Positions 7,934-15,967 of a stretch of DNA of 64,000 nucleotides are shown here, piece by piece; the stretch's first letter is position 1, and each line of letters starts with the position of its first letter. The position numbers and the translations under genes are program-made. The notes beneath the pieces are model-generated. The model was not told the DNA's origin, searched no databases, and saw nothing but the letters and a program-made list of their open reading frames with translations. Source of the DNA: an uncultured Blautia sp. (GTDB lineage Bacteria; Bacillota; Clostridia; Lachnospirales; Lachnospiraceae); the NCBI GenBank assembly GCA_946557785.1, contig CAMNTH010000009.1, positions 53,263 to 117,262 on the forward strand, in the 5' to 3' direction.

Positions 7934-8209
7934 ATGAAACACTGGATTATTGTTATAGTTGCAATTATGTTGATGATTTTACATAAACGGTTAAGTGCAA
8001 CAAAGCTTTGGTTTTTAGGAGGTGTGCTTCCATTGGCTGGCATTGCAGCAATGGTTCATCAACTTGTAATATCTAAACCCTATTTTTCAACACAACTTTT
8101 TATTGCTTATGCTGTTTTCTTTATTGTCACTATTTTACTTTGGATTGTAGGACGGTATGAATACAGACAAAAAGAATTGAAACGTATGAAAGCAAAGGAC
8201 ATAGACTAA
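7934..8209 (+). CDS. Small integral membrane protein, three predicted helices
   Basis: 91 residues from ATG 7934, with AAGGAG upstream and only 4 nt after the DUF2089 stop. Hydrophobic segments lie at about residues 3-18, 25-45 and 52-78. The tail 'RYEYRQKELKRMKAKDID' is basic and cytoplasmic by the positive-inside rule. I do not recognise a named family. Similar small membrane proteins often sit beside DUF2089 regulators in Firmicutes, so it is probably the regulator's target or partner. Confidence 0.75.
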   Translation: MKHWIIVIVAIMLMILHKRLSATKLWFLGGVLPLAGIAAMVHQLVISKPYFSTQLFIAYAVFFIVTILLWIVGRYEYRQKELKRMKAKDID

Positions 8210-8224
8210 TGGGAGGGATAACAA

Positions 8225-8392
8225 ATGATTGATTTGATTATAGGATTTGCTGTTGCTGATATACTTTTCATTACGGAATACATTCTATGTACAAAATTAA
8301 AAAATCCACTTTGGGGAAGAAAGGGGGAATTTTCTACGACTTGTACGGAAGCATACAAGGAGCACATTAAATGCACCTTTAGCCTTTTGTAA
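8225..8392 (+). pseudogene. Truncated small membrane protein gene
   Basis: ATG 8225 follows GGGAGG by 7 nt and is 15 nt after the preceding gene, so this is the third gene of the DUF2089 operon. 'MIDLIIGFAVADILFITEYI' and 'LCTKLKNPLWG' look like the first helix and turn of a longer membrane protein. After 'NPLWG' the frame becomes non-hydrophobic ('RKGEFSTTC...') and ends at TAA 8392. I infer a deletion or insertion junction near 8315-8330 that removed the remaining helices. Confidence 0.5.
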
Positions 8393-8599
8393 AGTTGTTA
8401 TACGCTATGATGCTATCAACACATGACGTAATAGAAACAAACGGCGGCAAAAAGAAATATCCCTTGAATACTCACAGAAGAAAAGTTTTACCCTTTAGGC
8501 ATAACAGACGAATATTTTGAAGCACCCTATAAAGAATGCCCCATTACGATATGCGGTCAGACAGTTATCCTCACCAATAGAGAACTTGCCGCCGCCCTG
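8386..8599 (+). pseudogene. Decayed mobile-element gene fragment in two frames
   Basis: One frame gives 'FVKLLYAMMLSTHDVIETNG' then 'GKKKYP'. The next frame continues 'ILTEEKFYPLGITDEYFEAP' and 'PITICGQTVILTNRELAAAL', ending where IS21 sequence begins at about 8597. No start codon or ribosome binding site exists. The protein-like composition indicates the interior of a lost gene, probably from an integrative element, cut by the IS21 remnant. Family not recognised. Confidence 0.4.
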
Positions 8600-8845
8600 G
8601 GCTGTGTGGTGCTGCTTGCGCCAGTGCTTTTTATCTTCCTCCAGCCATTCCTGTATGATTGTTTTAAAGGGATCCAGCTTGGAAGGCTTTTCTTTCGTAA
8701 TTGGTGGCTCAGGTGAAAAATCATCCTGTGAGAGATATTTCCGTATTGTTTTTGGATCCGTACAGGTTTTTTGAGAAATTTCACTGATGCAGTATCCACA
8801 ATTGCTCAAATCTTTGATATGATTGATTTGGGACATAGTGAGCAT
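8597..8845 (-). pseudogene. istA: IS21-family transposase IstA, N-terminal fragment
   Basis: From ATG 8845 the protein reads 'MLTMSQINHIKDLSNCGYCI', 'SEISQKTCTDPKTIRKYL' and 'WLEEDKKHWRKQHHTAQ', the N-terminal HTH and linker of IS21-type IstA. At Gln83 (8597) it leaves the family and reads antisense through the neighbouring fragment. AAAGGAGG lies upstream. The DDE catalytic domain and the istB partner are absent, so the element is dead. Confidence 0.85.
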
Positions 8846-8985
8846 CTTCCTTTCCTCCTTTATCTTTGGTCGTGCTTAGATAAAGGATAATCGTAATGTA
8901 GAGGGGGGCAATATGTCCCGCCTTTTTTAGGGAAAATCCCTTGCTGATTTTAGGGGATTTTGACGCTTTTTTTCGGGAATTTTAG
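8597..8985 (-). mobile_element. IS21-type element remnant, left-end portion
   Basis: It comprises the istA fragment plus about 140 bp of upstream end. The end carries repeated motifs around AAAATCCC and GATTTTAGGGGATTTTGACG (8918-8980), as expected for IS21 ends with several transposase-binding repeats. The outer boundary is near 8985, where integrase coding sequence starts abruptly. The right end is missing. The remnant therefore splits or flanks an older integrase gene. Confidence 0.65.
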
Positions 8986-9499
8986 TGTATCATAAACATT
9001 GGATACTGATTCAATGTTACACGGGATGGAGGCCCCAGGAATTGGCAACTCTTCGTTTGAACGAAATTAATATGCAAGACTGGTACCTGCAGGCCGGAAT
9101 GAAAACTGATGCCGGGAAGCAGCGTATTGTCCCAATTCATACAATGATTCGAGAATTAGTTCAGAAAAACTATGATTTTGCTATAAGCATTGGAAGTGAA
9201 TATTTGCTAAACGACAAATGCAGACTCATAGCGGATCGTAGAAAATGACTTATGATAAATATGCAAAGCGATTCGAAAAAGTCATTAAAGAGTTAAATCT
9301 CAACCAAGAGCACCGCCCACATGATCCGTGGATGACATTTATCACAATGGCAAAGAAAACTGGGGTTGCTGATGCTGCTATCAAGAAAATGGTGGGACGC
9401 AAAATACAGGATATCACTGAATCTGTGTATACCTACAGGGACATCGAATGGCTGAAACAGGATATAGAAAAAATAAAATATGGGTGCCTCGGTAATTGA
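8985..9499 (+). pseudogene. Phage/ICE-type tyrosine integrase, truncated and frameshifted
   Basis: The catalytic domain begins without its N terminus at 'WILIQCYTGWRPQELATL', which contains the box I Arg, and runs through 'GGMK'-like 'AGMKTDAGKQRIVPIH' to 'GSEYLLND'. The frame then ends at 9248, and the remaining domain continues in another frame from 9245 ('MTYDKYAKRFEKVIKELNLN'). The box II motif expected as HDPRKTF reads 'HDPWMTF', so the catalytic Arg is Trp. The later His reads Arg ('VGRKIQDI'); the Tyr region 'VYTYRD' is kept. Truncation, frameshift and lost catalytic residues all mark a dead gene. The IS21 remnant abuts its 5' side. Confidence 0.85.
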
Positions 9500-9515
9500 G
9501 ACACCCATATTTTTC
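9478..9515 (+). terminator. Rho-independent terminator after the integrase pseudogene
   Basis: TATGGGTG(C)CTC pairs with GAG(A)CACCCATA across a 7-nt loop and is followed by TTTTT. The stem overlaps the last integrase codons. The 120 bp beyond it, up to 9636, contain nothing I can identify. Confidence 0.75.
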
Positions 9516-9636
9516 ACATCAAAAGTAAACAAGTCTCGTTGAACAAATAATGAACAAATAGTGCACATGTGTATGTTTATCTACCATTTTTTATCATATT
9601 CAACTTTCGTCAAAACCCTTGATTTTACTGCACTTA

Positions 9637-10647
9637 TTAGAACTTACCTTCTTTAGCAGCTTCCTCAATGGAAACAGCAACAGCAACGGTCATACCAACC
9701 ATGGGGTTGTTTCCTGCGCCGATCAGACCCATCATCTCTACATGAGCCGGTACGGAAGAGGAACCTGCGAACTGTGCATCAGAGTGCATACGTCCTAATG
9801 TATCTGTCATACCATAGGAAGCCGGGCCTGCTGCCATGTTGTCCGGGTGAAGGGTACGTCCTGTACCGCCGCCGGATGCAACAGAGAAGTATTTTTTACC
9901 TTTTTCGATACATTCTTTCTTATAGGTACCTGCTACCGGATGCTGGAAACGAGTTGGGTTGGTGGAGTTACCTGTGATGGAAACGTCAACGCCCTCTTTC
10001 CACATGATTGCAACACCTTCCGGAACGCTGTTTGCGCCGTAGCAGTTAACCTTTGCGCGAAGCCCTTCGGAGTAAGATTTTCTGAATACTTCCTTTACTT
10101 CGTTAGTGTATGGATCATATTCAGTCTCAACATATGTAAAGCCGTTGATTCTTGCAATAATCTGTGCAGCGTCTTTTCCAAGACCATTCAGGATAACACG
10201 CAGAGGTTTCTGACGAACTTTGTTTGCTTTTTCCGCAATGCCGATAGCACCTTCTGCTGCCGCAAAGGACTCATGTCCTGCCAGAAATGCAAAGCACTCT
10301 GTTTCTTCTTCCAGAAGCATTTTTCCAAGGTTACCATGTCCAAGGCCTACTTTACGGGTATCAGCAACAGATCCGGGAATACAGAAAGCCTGAAGCCCTT
10401 CCCCAATTGCTGCTGCTGCGTCTGCGGCTCTTCTGCAGCCTTTTTTGATCGCAATTGCTGCGCCTACGATGTATGCCCAGCAAGCATTCTCAAAGCAGAT
10501 TGGCTGAATGCCTTTGATCTGATCGTACACGTTCAGACCAGCATCTTTTGTGATTTTTTCAGCTTCTTCGATGGAAGCAATGCCATAACTATTTAAAACA
10601 GAATTGATTTTGTCAATTCGTCTCTCGTATGATTCAAATAAAGCCAT
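9637..10647 (-). CDS. GGGtGRT protein (PF14057-type), function unknown
   Basis: 336 residues, named for the conserved Gly-rich motif seen here as 'VASGGGTGRTLHPDNMAAGP', followed by 'GMTDTLGRMHSDAQFAG'. Other conserved-looking segments are 'AGHESFAAAEGAIGIAEKA' and 'ISITGNSTNPTRFQHPVAG'-like sequence ('VSITGNSTNPTRFQHPVA'). It is soluble with no signal peptide. Start ATG has GAGGAGG upstream. It lies 24 nt downstream of a NifU-like scaffold gene, a pairing I know from anaerobic Clostridia, so a link to iron-sulfur or sulfur metabolism is inferred. The biochemical reaction is not known. Confidence 0.9.
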   Translation of the reverse strand: MALFESYERRIDKINSVLNSYGIASIEEAEKITKDAGLNVYDQIKGIQPICFENACWAYIVGAAIAIKKGCRRAADAAAAIGEGLQAFCIPGSVADTRKVGLGHGNLGKMLLEEETECFAFLAGHESFAAAEGAIGIAEKANKVRQKPLRVILNGLGKDAAQIIARINGFTYVETEYDPYTNEVKEVFRKSYSEGLRAKVNCYGANSVPEGVAIMWKEGVDVSITGNSTNPTRFQHPVAGTYKKECIEKGKKYFSVASGGGTGRTLHPDNMAAGPASYGMTDTLGRMHSDAQFAGSSSVPAHVEMMGLIGAGNNPMVGMTVAVAVSIEEAAKEGKF

Positions 10648-10671
10648 TTCCCGTTACCTCCTCAAATATAA

Positions 10672-11364
10672 TTATTCTTTTCTCGGGTCAATAATCTTAA
10701 CAGCATCTGCAACACGGCCATACTGACCTTTTGCTTTTTCCCATGCAGTATTGGGGTCATCGCCTTTTTTAATGAAGTCAGTCATCTTGCCAAGGCTTAC
10801 AAACTGATATCCGATGATCTCATCATCAGCATCCAAAGCGATACCGGTAACATAGCCTTCTGCCATCTCCAGGTAACGAGGTCCTTTTTTCAGTGTTCCA
10901 TACATTGTACCTACCTGAGAACGAAGTCCTTTTCCAAGATCCTCAAGTCCTGCACCTACAGGAAGTCCGTCTTCTGAAAAAGCAGATTGGGAACGTCCGT
11001 AAACAATCTGCAGGAACAGTTCTCTCATTGCTGTATTAATTGCGTCACATACAAGGTCTGTGTTCAGAGCTTCCATAACAGTACGTCCCGGAAGAATTTC
11101 AGAAGCCATAGCTGCAGAATGAGTCATACCAGAGCATCCGATGGTCTCAACCAGCGCTTCCTGGATAATACCTTCTTTTACATTCAGAGTCAGCTTACAT
11201 GCACCCTGCTGCGGAGCACACCAGCCAACCCCATGTGTCAGACCGGAAATGTCCTTAACTTCCTTAACAGCTACCCATTTTGCTTCTTCTGGGATTGGAG
11301 CGGCGCCATGATTAACGCCCTGTGCAACTGGGCACATTTCTTCTACTTCGCGTGAATAAATCAT
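10672..11364 (-). CDS. NifU-like iron-sulfur cluster assembly scaffold protein
   Basis: A 230-residue protein of the IscU/NifU-N superfamily. 'VGWCAPQQGACKLTLNVKEG' and 'ETIGCSGMTHSAAMASEIL' supply conserved Cys residues in positions similar to IscU ligands, and 'ALNTDLVCDAINTAMRELFL' matches the helical part. It is longer than classic IscU because of a C-terminal domain of ~90 residues ('MYGTLKKGPRYLEMAEGYV...'). It probably builds or carries Fe-S clusters, perhaps for the GGGtGRT protein encoded next. GAAAGGAG precedes the ATG by ~8 nt. A 20-bp inverted repeat in its leader could be an operator. Confidence 0.85.
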   Translation of the reverse strand: MIYSREVEEMCPVAQGVNHGAAPIPEEAKWVAVKEVKDISGLTHGVGWCAPQQGACKLTLNVKEGIIQEALVETIGCSGMTHSAAMASEILPGRTVMEALNTDLVCDAINTAMRELFLQIVYGRSQSAFSEDGLPVGAGLEDLGKGLRSQVGTMYGTLKKGPRYLEMAEGYVTGIALDADDEIIGYQFVSLGKMTDFIKKGDDPNTAWEKAKGQYGRVADAVKIIDPRKE

Positions 11365-11400
11365 TTTAAAACTCCTTTCAAGTATAGATTTGCTTATCCT

Positions 11401-11420
11401 GTTGTTAAACGCATAACAAC
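11401..11420. promoter_or_regulatory. Perfect inverted repeat in the leader of the NifU-like operon
   Basis: GTTGTTA-6 nt-TAACAAC is a perfect 7-bp inverted repeat 37 bp before the start codon. Size and spacing fit a dimeric repressor operator. No T tract follows, so a terminator is unlikely. I cannot assign the binding protein. Confidence 0.4.
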
Positions 11421-11545
11421 CTAGTGTTATTCTCTCACAAAATCCTGTATTCGTCCAGTCATAATTTGTAAAAAATTAGTCCTGCATTTTGTCCTCTTGA
11501 CGAAAGCACAGATGCAGCGTTTTGTAGTAAACCAAAATCCCCGGA

Positions 11546-12748
11546 TCATTCCCTGCACTCCAGGACATCCTTATAAAATTCGTCCAGTTCTTCTTTTGTC
11601 CGGAAGGTTGCAATATACATCTGGTTGCCCATAGCCCCGGAGAGTACATCCGGAATCCGCTCAGCCATCTTAATCCTTGTTCCGTATTTCTCCATAATAT
11701 CCTCCCGGCTCATGGCATAGGCCTTATTATCCCGAAGTCCTGCAAAAGCACAGTAATTGTCTTCTCCCGGCTTCATATCCGTCTTGTCAAATGCAACCAT
11801 ATCCGCCCATATCTTATAAACATCCGTAGAATGTGCAAAATCCATCATATCAGGCGAAACACCGCCGCAGGGACGCATGTTTACCTCCAATGCCATCAGA
11901 TCTCCTTTTTTTCCAAGCCCCTCCTGATCCTTTAATAAACGGAAGAACTCAAAATGGACAAAGCGGCTCTTTACCCCAAAGCTTTTTACTGTGGCACGCC
12001 CCATAGCCCTGGTATCCTCAGGCAGATGCTTTAAAATATAGAATATGGAATTGTCTTCATTATTTACAATATCCATAATGGACATAGGAGTAACATTTCC
12101 GGCTTCGAAAAGAGGGGTTCCATGAGAATCAATAATGGCATCGTATGAATTGACCTCCCCATTAATAAACTCTTCCATAATATACTGCGTATCTTCCCAT
12201 TTTTCTTCAAAAAAGGCTTTCAGCTGTTCTTCATTTTCAATCTTAAAGGTATGGGACGCCCCCACTCCGTTATCCGGTTTTGCCACAACAGGATAGCCCA
12301 CAGCCTGCACAAATCCCATGGTATTTTCCCAATTGTCCACCAGATGATAACGCGCTACCGTAATCCCGGCTTTTTTGTAGTATTCCTTCATTTTGGATTT
12401 GTACTTTATCCGTGGAATGTCTTTTGTCTGAAAACCGCTTCTAATGTTGAACTCCGTACGAAGCCTGGCGTCTCGCTCAAGCCAGTATTCATTATTAGAC
12501 TCAAGCCAGTCAATGCGCCCATGTTTAAAGATGAAAAAAGCAACTGCACGATAAACCTCATCCTCATTTTCCAGATTGCTTACTCTATAGTACTCATTCA
12601 GGCTGCTTTTCAGCGCTTCCGTTAATTCATCATAAGGCTGGTCACCAATTCCCAGAACATTCATGCCATTCTTTTTTAATTCCCTGCAGAACAGCCAGTA
12701 ATTCGTAGGAAAATTAGGGGAAATAAACACAAAATTTTTCATAATCAT
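11546..12748 (-). CDS. ATP-grasp domain ligase, substrate unknown
   Basis: A 400-residue ATP-grasp enzyme. After an N-terminal pre-ATP-grasp region starting 'KNFVFISPNFPTNYWLFCREL' come 'VGYPVVAKPDNGVGASHTF', the nucleotide-binding Lys and loop, 'YIMEEFINGEVNSYDAI', and the Mg-ligand region 'LMALEVNMRPCGGVSPDMMD'. Members make carboxylate-amine or similar bonds. It lies 19 bp after a broken esterase gene and in the same operon as an intact esterase, so a shared small-molecule or peptide pathway is inferred. A weak stem with a T run downstream (about 11470-11517) may terminate the operon. Confidence 0.85.
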   Translation of the reverse strand: MIMKNFVFISPNFPTNYWLFCRELKKNGMNVLGIGDQPYDELTEALKSSLNEYYRVSNLENEDEVYRAVAFFIFKHGRIDWLESNNEYWLERDARLRTEFNIRSGFQTKDIPRIKYKSKMKEYYKKAGITVARYHLVDNWENTMGFVQAVGYPVVAKPDNGVGASHTFKIENEEQLKAFFEEKWEDTQYIMEEFINGEVNSYDAIIDSHGTPLFEAGNVTPMSIMDIVNNEDNSIFYILKHLPEDTRAMGRATVKSFGVKSRFVHFEFFRLLKDQEGLGKKGDLMALEVNMRPCGGVSPDMMDFAHSTDVYKIWADMVAFDKTDMKPGEDNYCAFAGLRDNKAYAMSREDIMEKYGTRIKMAERIPDVLSGAMGNQMYIATFRTKEELDEFYKDVLECRE

Positions 12749-12767
12749 CTTCTCCTCTTTTGCTTCA

Positions 12768-13444
12768 TTAATCGTTTTTCAGAAGAAACAGGACAAAATA
12801 TGCTGTCTGCTTAAACCACCAGTACCATTCATGAGAACAGTCATATCCCCAGTAGTCCACCCAGGCATCAATGCCCTTACTTCGAAGAATTCCCTCCAGC
12901 TCTCTGGTGGATTTCGGGAGCTCCCATGCCCCCTGCCCTGCACAGATGATGGCTTTCTTCCTATTGTATAGGGGGATATAGGGATGGGTCAAAGGCATTC
13001 CTCCCAAATAATGAATGGGGGAGTTTTGGTAAACCACATCATCCATATAAGATCCGAAACCATATTCCGCTGTATAGATTCCACTAAGAGCTAATAGCCT
13101 ATCAAACAGATCGGGACGGCGAAAGTATAGATTGGCAGCATGGGTTGCGCCCAGGCTACAGCCAAACACCATGATTCCCGGATATCCGCTCCAGCCATTG
13201 CGCTTATTTACCATCTCCCGCATAAATGGAACCAGCTCATCTGTAATATAGGTAATCCATTGCTCATAGCGTCGGATACGCCAATAGGGATCAATATATT
13301 TTTCTGACCAGAATTCTCAAAGTCAAAAAAACGTCCATCCTGGCAGGAAATAAATAATACCGGTCGGCCTCCATGCCCATAGATTTTCCATTCCATGTCT
13401 TTGTTCAGTGAAGGACTATGCTGCTTTACATACTGTACTTCCAT
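12768..13444 (-). pseudogene. Alpha/beta-hydrolase esterase, broken by deletion and frameshift
   Basis: The 5' part (13444 down to about 13310) encodes 'MEVQYVKQHSPSLNKDMEWK' and 'GGRPVLFISCQDGRFFDFEN'. The 3' part in another frame encodes 'FWSEKYIDPYWRIRRYEQW', then 'FGCSLGATHAANLYFRRPD' with the nucleophile Ser, and ends with 'DCSHEWYWW' carrying the catalytic His. Between FDFEN and WSEKY the family normally has some 25-30 residues, which are absent here. The gene thus suffered an internal deletion that also shifted the frame. It sits between an intact esterase and the ATP-grasp gene in one operon. Confidence 0.8.
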
Positions 13445-13464
13445 CCGTTCTCCTTTCCGAGCCT

Positions 13465-14229
13465 CTATACTTTATACAACAGTGCATCCATAAAGAAGGG
13501 AATCTGCCTTTCCCAGCTGGCTTCACAATGATTTCCTCCTGGAACGATCCTGCTGTGTATCATCACTTTTTTTATAAGAAGAAGCTGGGTAATCTTTGCA
13601 AATATCTTCACCATTCCTGAATGAAATGCCAGTTCCTTGGATCCATAATCCAAATAAAGAACTGTATTTGGATTCAGCCTTGCTGTTTTGATCAGCTTCT
13701 CAAAAGCTGCAGGCGCCGTCCAGAGAGAAGGTGAAAGAGCTGCCCCTCTGGAAAATACCTTATTGTATTCCAGTACTGCATAAAGGCTCATAAGTCCTCC
13801 CATGGAGCTTCCTGCAATAAATGTATGCTCCCGATCCGGCATGGTCCTGTAATTTTTGTCAATTTCTGCTTTAAACGTATGTATCAGCCATTCCATGGTA
13901 TCACGGCCATAGCTTTTAATATTGCCAAGCTTCGGATCACCAAAGCTATATGGAGCGTATTCCATAAGCCTGCCGTTATCAGGGCTATGATTGCACTCCA
14001 CTGCCGCAATAATCATCTGCGTTTCTGTATGATCCATAAATTCTTTCATTCCCCAGGATTTCCCGTAGGTTGCGTCAGAATCAAAGAAAACATTATGTCC
14101 GTCAAACATATACAAAACAGGATAACGTTTCCAATTATCCCATTGGTAGGACTCCGGCAGATAGATATATGCCGTGCGGTTCTCTAAGCCAGTGGGAGCG
14201 GGAAACTGTACATTCCATTTATTTATCAT
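13465..14229 (-). CDS. Esterase of the enterochelin-esterase/esterase D type
   Basis: 254 residues with an alpha/beta-hydrolase fold. 'ENRTAYIYLPESYQWDNWKR' and 'YPVLYMFDGHNVFFDSDATY' form the early strands, 'TFIAGSSMGGLMSLYAVLEY' holds the nucleophile Ser in GSSMGG, and 'VPGGNHCEASWERQIPFF' holds the catalytic His. No signal peptide, so it acts in the cytoplasm. The start has GGAGG 5 nt upstream. It leads the esterase / broken esterase / ATP-grasp operon behind a good promoter. The ester substrate is unknown; siderophore hydrolysis is one option but no siderophore genes are near. Confidence 0.88.
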   Translation of the reverse strand: MINKWNVQFPAPTGLENRTAYIYLPESYQWDNWKRYPVLYMFDGHNVFFDSDATYGKSWGMKEFMDHTETQMIIAAVECNHSPDNGRLMEYAPYSFGDPKLGNIKSYGRDTMEWLIHTFKAEIDKNYRTMPDREHTFIAGSSMGGLMSLYAVLEYNKVFSRGAALSPSLWTAPAAFEKLIKTARLNPNTVLYLDYGSKELAFHSGMVKIFAKITQLLLIKKVMIHSRIVPGGNHCEASWERQIPFFMDALLYKV

Positions 14230-14308
14230 AATTGCCTCCGTTATTTTGTCATAAAGTTTTTCCCGAAACAGACCTTGTTTCAGGCTTCCATGCAGTTTTA
14301 CGGCTTAT

Positions 14309-14337
14309 AATATAGCACAGGAACATCCCAATTTCAA
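14309..14337 (-). promoter_or_regulatory. Sigma-A promoter of the esterase/ATP-grasp operon
   Basis: TTGAAA (14332-14337), 17-bp spacer, TATATT (14309-14314) on the minus strand, about 80 bp before the esterase start. Confidence 0.7.
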
Positions 14338-14465
14338 GAGAAATGCGCATTTATATGCTATCACGTTAAATTTAAAAAGTACTTTTTAGAAACAAAAGGT
14401 AGTATTCCAAAAAGATCTATGATAAAATGTTTAAGGATATTATACATATTTAGGAGGTAAATACC

Positions 14466-15206
14466 TTGGAAGATCGTCTGCCGGATTCTTTTCTGCCGGA
14501 AAAAATGCGCATTTTAAGCGGAAGCGCACTGAAAATGATTGCTATTATTACCATGCTGATCGATCACTCAGCCCTTATGCTATTGACACAATACGAGCCT
14601 GCCATGAGGCCTCTTTTTTCTTTAAACGGAACTACTTATTCCCTTTACCGTATCTGCCGGGATATTGGAAGGGTCGCTTTTCCCATATTCTGTTTTCTAT
14701 TGATCGAAGGCTTTCTGCATACTAGAAACCGATTAAGATATGGAAGAAATCTTCTGCTTTTTGCACTGATTTCGGAAATTCCATGGAACCTTATGCACTC
14801 TAATACATGGACCCATGAGAAGCAAAATGTATTCTTTACCCTGTTTCTTGGTTATTTGGCCTGCTGGGCTATTGAATATTTCTGGGAAAACCAGGTGGTG
14901 ATCCTGGTCAGCCTTCTGGCTTTGCTATGCATTTCCATAAACCTGAATGCAGATTATGGCTGGCGGGGATTCGTTTTTATTGTAATCCTGTATGTACTGC
15001 GTACAGATAAACCTGCCCAGGCAATCATAGGCAGCTGCTGGCTGTATTATGAATGGAAAGCTTGTTTTGCATTTGTTTCTATTAATATGTATAACGGCAA
15101 ACGGGGATTTATCCGGGGAAAATGGATGAAGTACTTCTTCTATCTGTTTTATCCCGTCCATATTACTGTTCTTGTTATTTTAAGGAACTATCTGTTTCAT
15201 CCATAA
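14466..15206 (+). CDS. TraX family membrane protein
   Basis: 246 residues with about eight hydrophobic helices. The N-terminal 'LKMIAIITMLIDHSALMLL', 'CRDIGRVAFPIFCFLLIEG' and 'FALISEIPWNLMHS' are typical of the TraX family, named after the F-plasmid pilin acetylase. In Firmicutes TraX proteins are chromosomal and of unknown role, presumed membrane acyltransferases. The start is TTG (14466), 8 nt after AGGAGG. No conjugation genes are nearby, so a pilin role is unlikely. It stands alone between a divergent esterase operon and a bidirectional terminator. Confidence 0.88.
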   Translation: MEDRLPDSFLPEKMRILSGSALKMIAIITMLIDHSALMLLTQYEPAMRPLFSLNGTTYSLYRICRDIGRVAFPIFCFLLIEGFLHTRNRLRYGRNLLLFALISEIPWNLMHSNTWTHEKQNVFFTLFLGYLACWAIEYFWENQVVILVSLLALLCISINLNADYGWRGFVFIVILYVLRTDKPAQAIIGSCWLYYEWKACFAFVSINMYNGKRGFIRGKWMKYFFYLFYPVHITVLVILRNYLFHP

Positions 15207-15233
15207 TTTGATATTCGATTTCTTTTTGCCAGC

Positions 15234-15270
15234 AAAAAAGCCACGGAAAACTCTTCCGTGACTTTTTTAT
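15234..15270. terminator. Bidirectional Rho-independent terminator
   Basis: AAAAAAG(C)CACGGAA pairs with TTCCGTG(A)CTTTTTT. It separates the convergent TraX gene and the minus-strand GlmU-like gene. Confidence 0.85.
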
Positions 15271-15938
15271 TACTGCAGTTCAATGATCTCGTCTTTACTC
15301 TTATAAATATGATTTGCAGGTACACAGCCTCTTACAGGTGAAAGGGGATAAATATGTGCCCCTCTTCCAATGACCGTTCCTGGGTTTAAGACAGAGCCGC
15401 AGCCCACTTCTACATTGTCCCCAAGCATGGCGCCAAATTTTTTCATGCCAGTCTCCACTGCTTCACTGCCGTCTTTTACAACGACCAGCTTCTTATCTGA
15501 TTTTACATTGGAACAAATTGAACCTGCACCCATATGTGCTTTAAAGCCAAGAACAGAGTCTCCCACATAATTGTAATGAGGAACCTGCACCTTATTAAAC
15601 AATACCACATTCTTCAGTTCCGTAGAATTTCCTACCACTGCACCCTCGCCTACAATGGCTTTCCCACGGATAAATGCACAATGACGGATCTCTGCGTTCT
15701 TTCCAATAATAGCCGGACCGTTGATGCTGGCTGTAGGAGCTACACTGGCAGACTTGGCGATCCAAATATCGCCTTCGTGATAATCGTATTCATCTGCACT
15801 TAAGGTTTTTCCTAACTGTACAATAAAATCCCCGATTTCCGGAAGCACTTCCCAGGGATAGGTCTTTCCCTGAAAAAGGTCTTTTGCAATGGTTTCATTC
15901 AAATCCAGCAGATTCGCAACCGTATATTCCTTCAGCAT
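15270..15938 (-). CDS. GlmU-like left-handed beta-helix acyltransferase
   Basis: About 222 residues. An N-terminal helical region ('VANLLDLNETIAKDLFQG') precedes hexapeptide repeats of a left-handed beta-helix ('GPAIIGKNAEIRHCAFIRG', 'VVGNSTELKNVVLFNKV', 'GSVLNPGTVIGRGAHIYP'). It resembles the acetyltransferase half of GlmU and nucleotide-sugar acyltransferases, without a uridylyltransferase domain. The donor and acceptor are unknown. The reading frame opens at ATG 15956, but its first codons are the AGGAGG site, so translation more likely starts at ATG 15938 (9-nt spacing) or 15944. It follows topB by a few nucleotides. Confidence 0.8.
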   Translation of the reverse strand: MLKEYTVANLLDLNETIAKDLFQGKTYPWEVLPEIGDFIVQLGKTLSADEYDYHEGDIWIAKSASVAPTASINGPAIIGKNAEIRHCAFIRGKAIVGEGAVVGNSTELKNVVLFNKVQVPHYNYVGDSVLGFKAHMGAGSICSNVKSDKKLVVVKDGSEAVETGMKKFGAMLGDNVEVGCGSVLNPGTVIGRGAHIYPLSPVRGCVPANHIYKSKDEIIELQ

Positions 15939-15967
15939 CTTCATTTTCCTCCTCATTTCAAAACTTC

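Noticed and set aside
9847..10596. 249-codon plus-strand frame opposite the GGGtGRT gene
   Set aside because: Cys/Phe-rich shadow of a well-supported gene; no start signal.
13465..14229. Siderophore (enterochelin) utilisation locus
   Set aside because: The esterase fold fits, but no siderophore transporter or synthesis gene is near.
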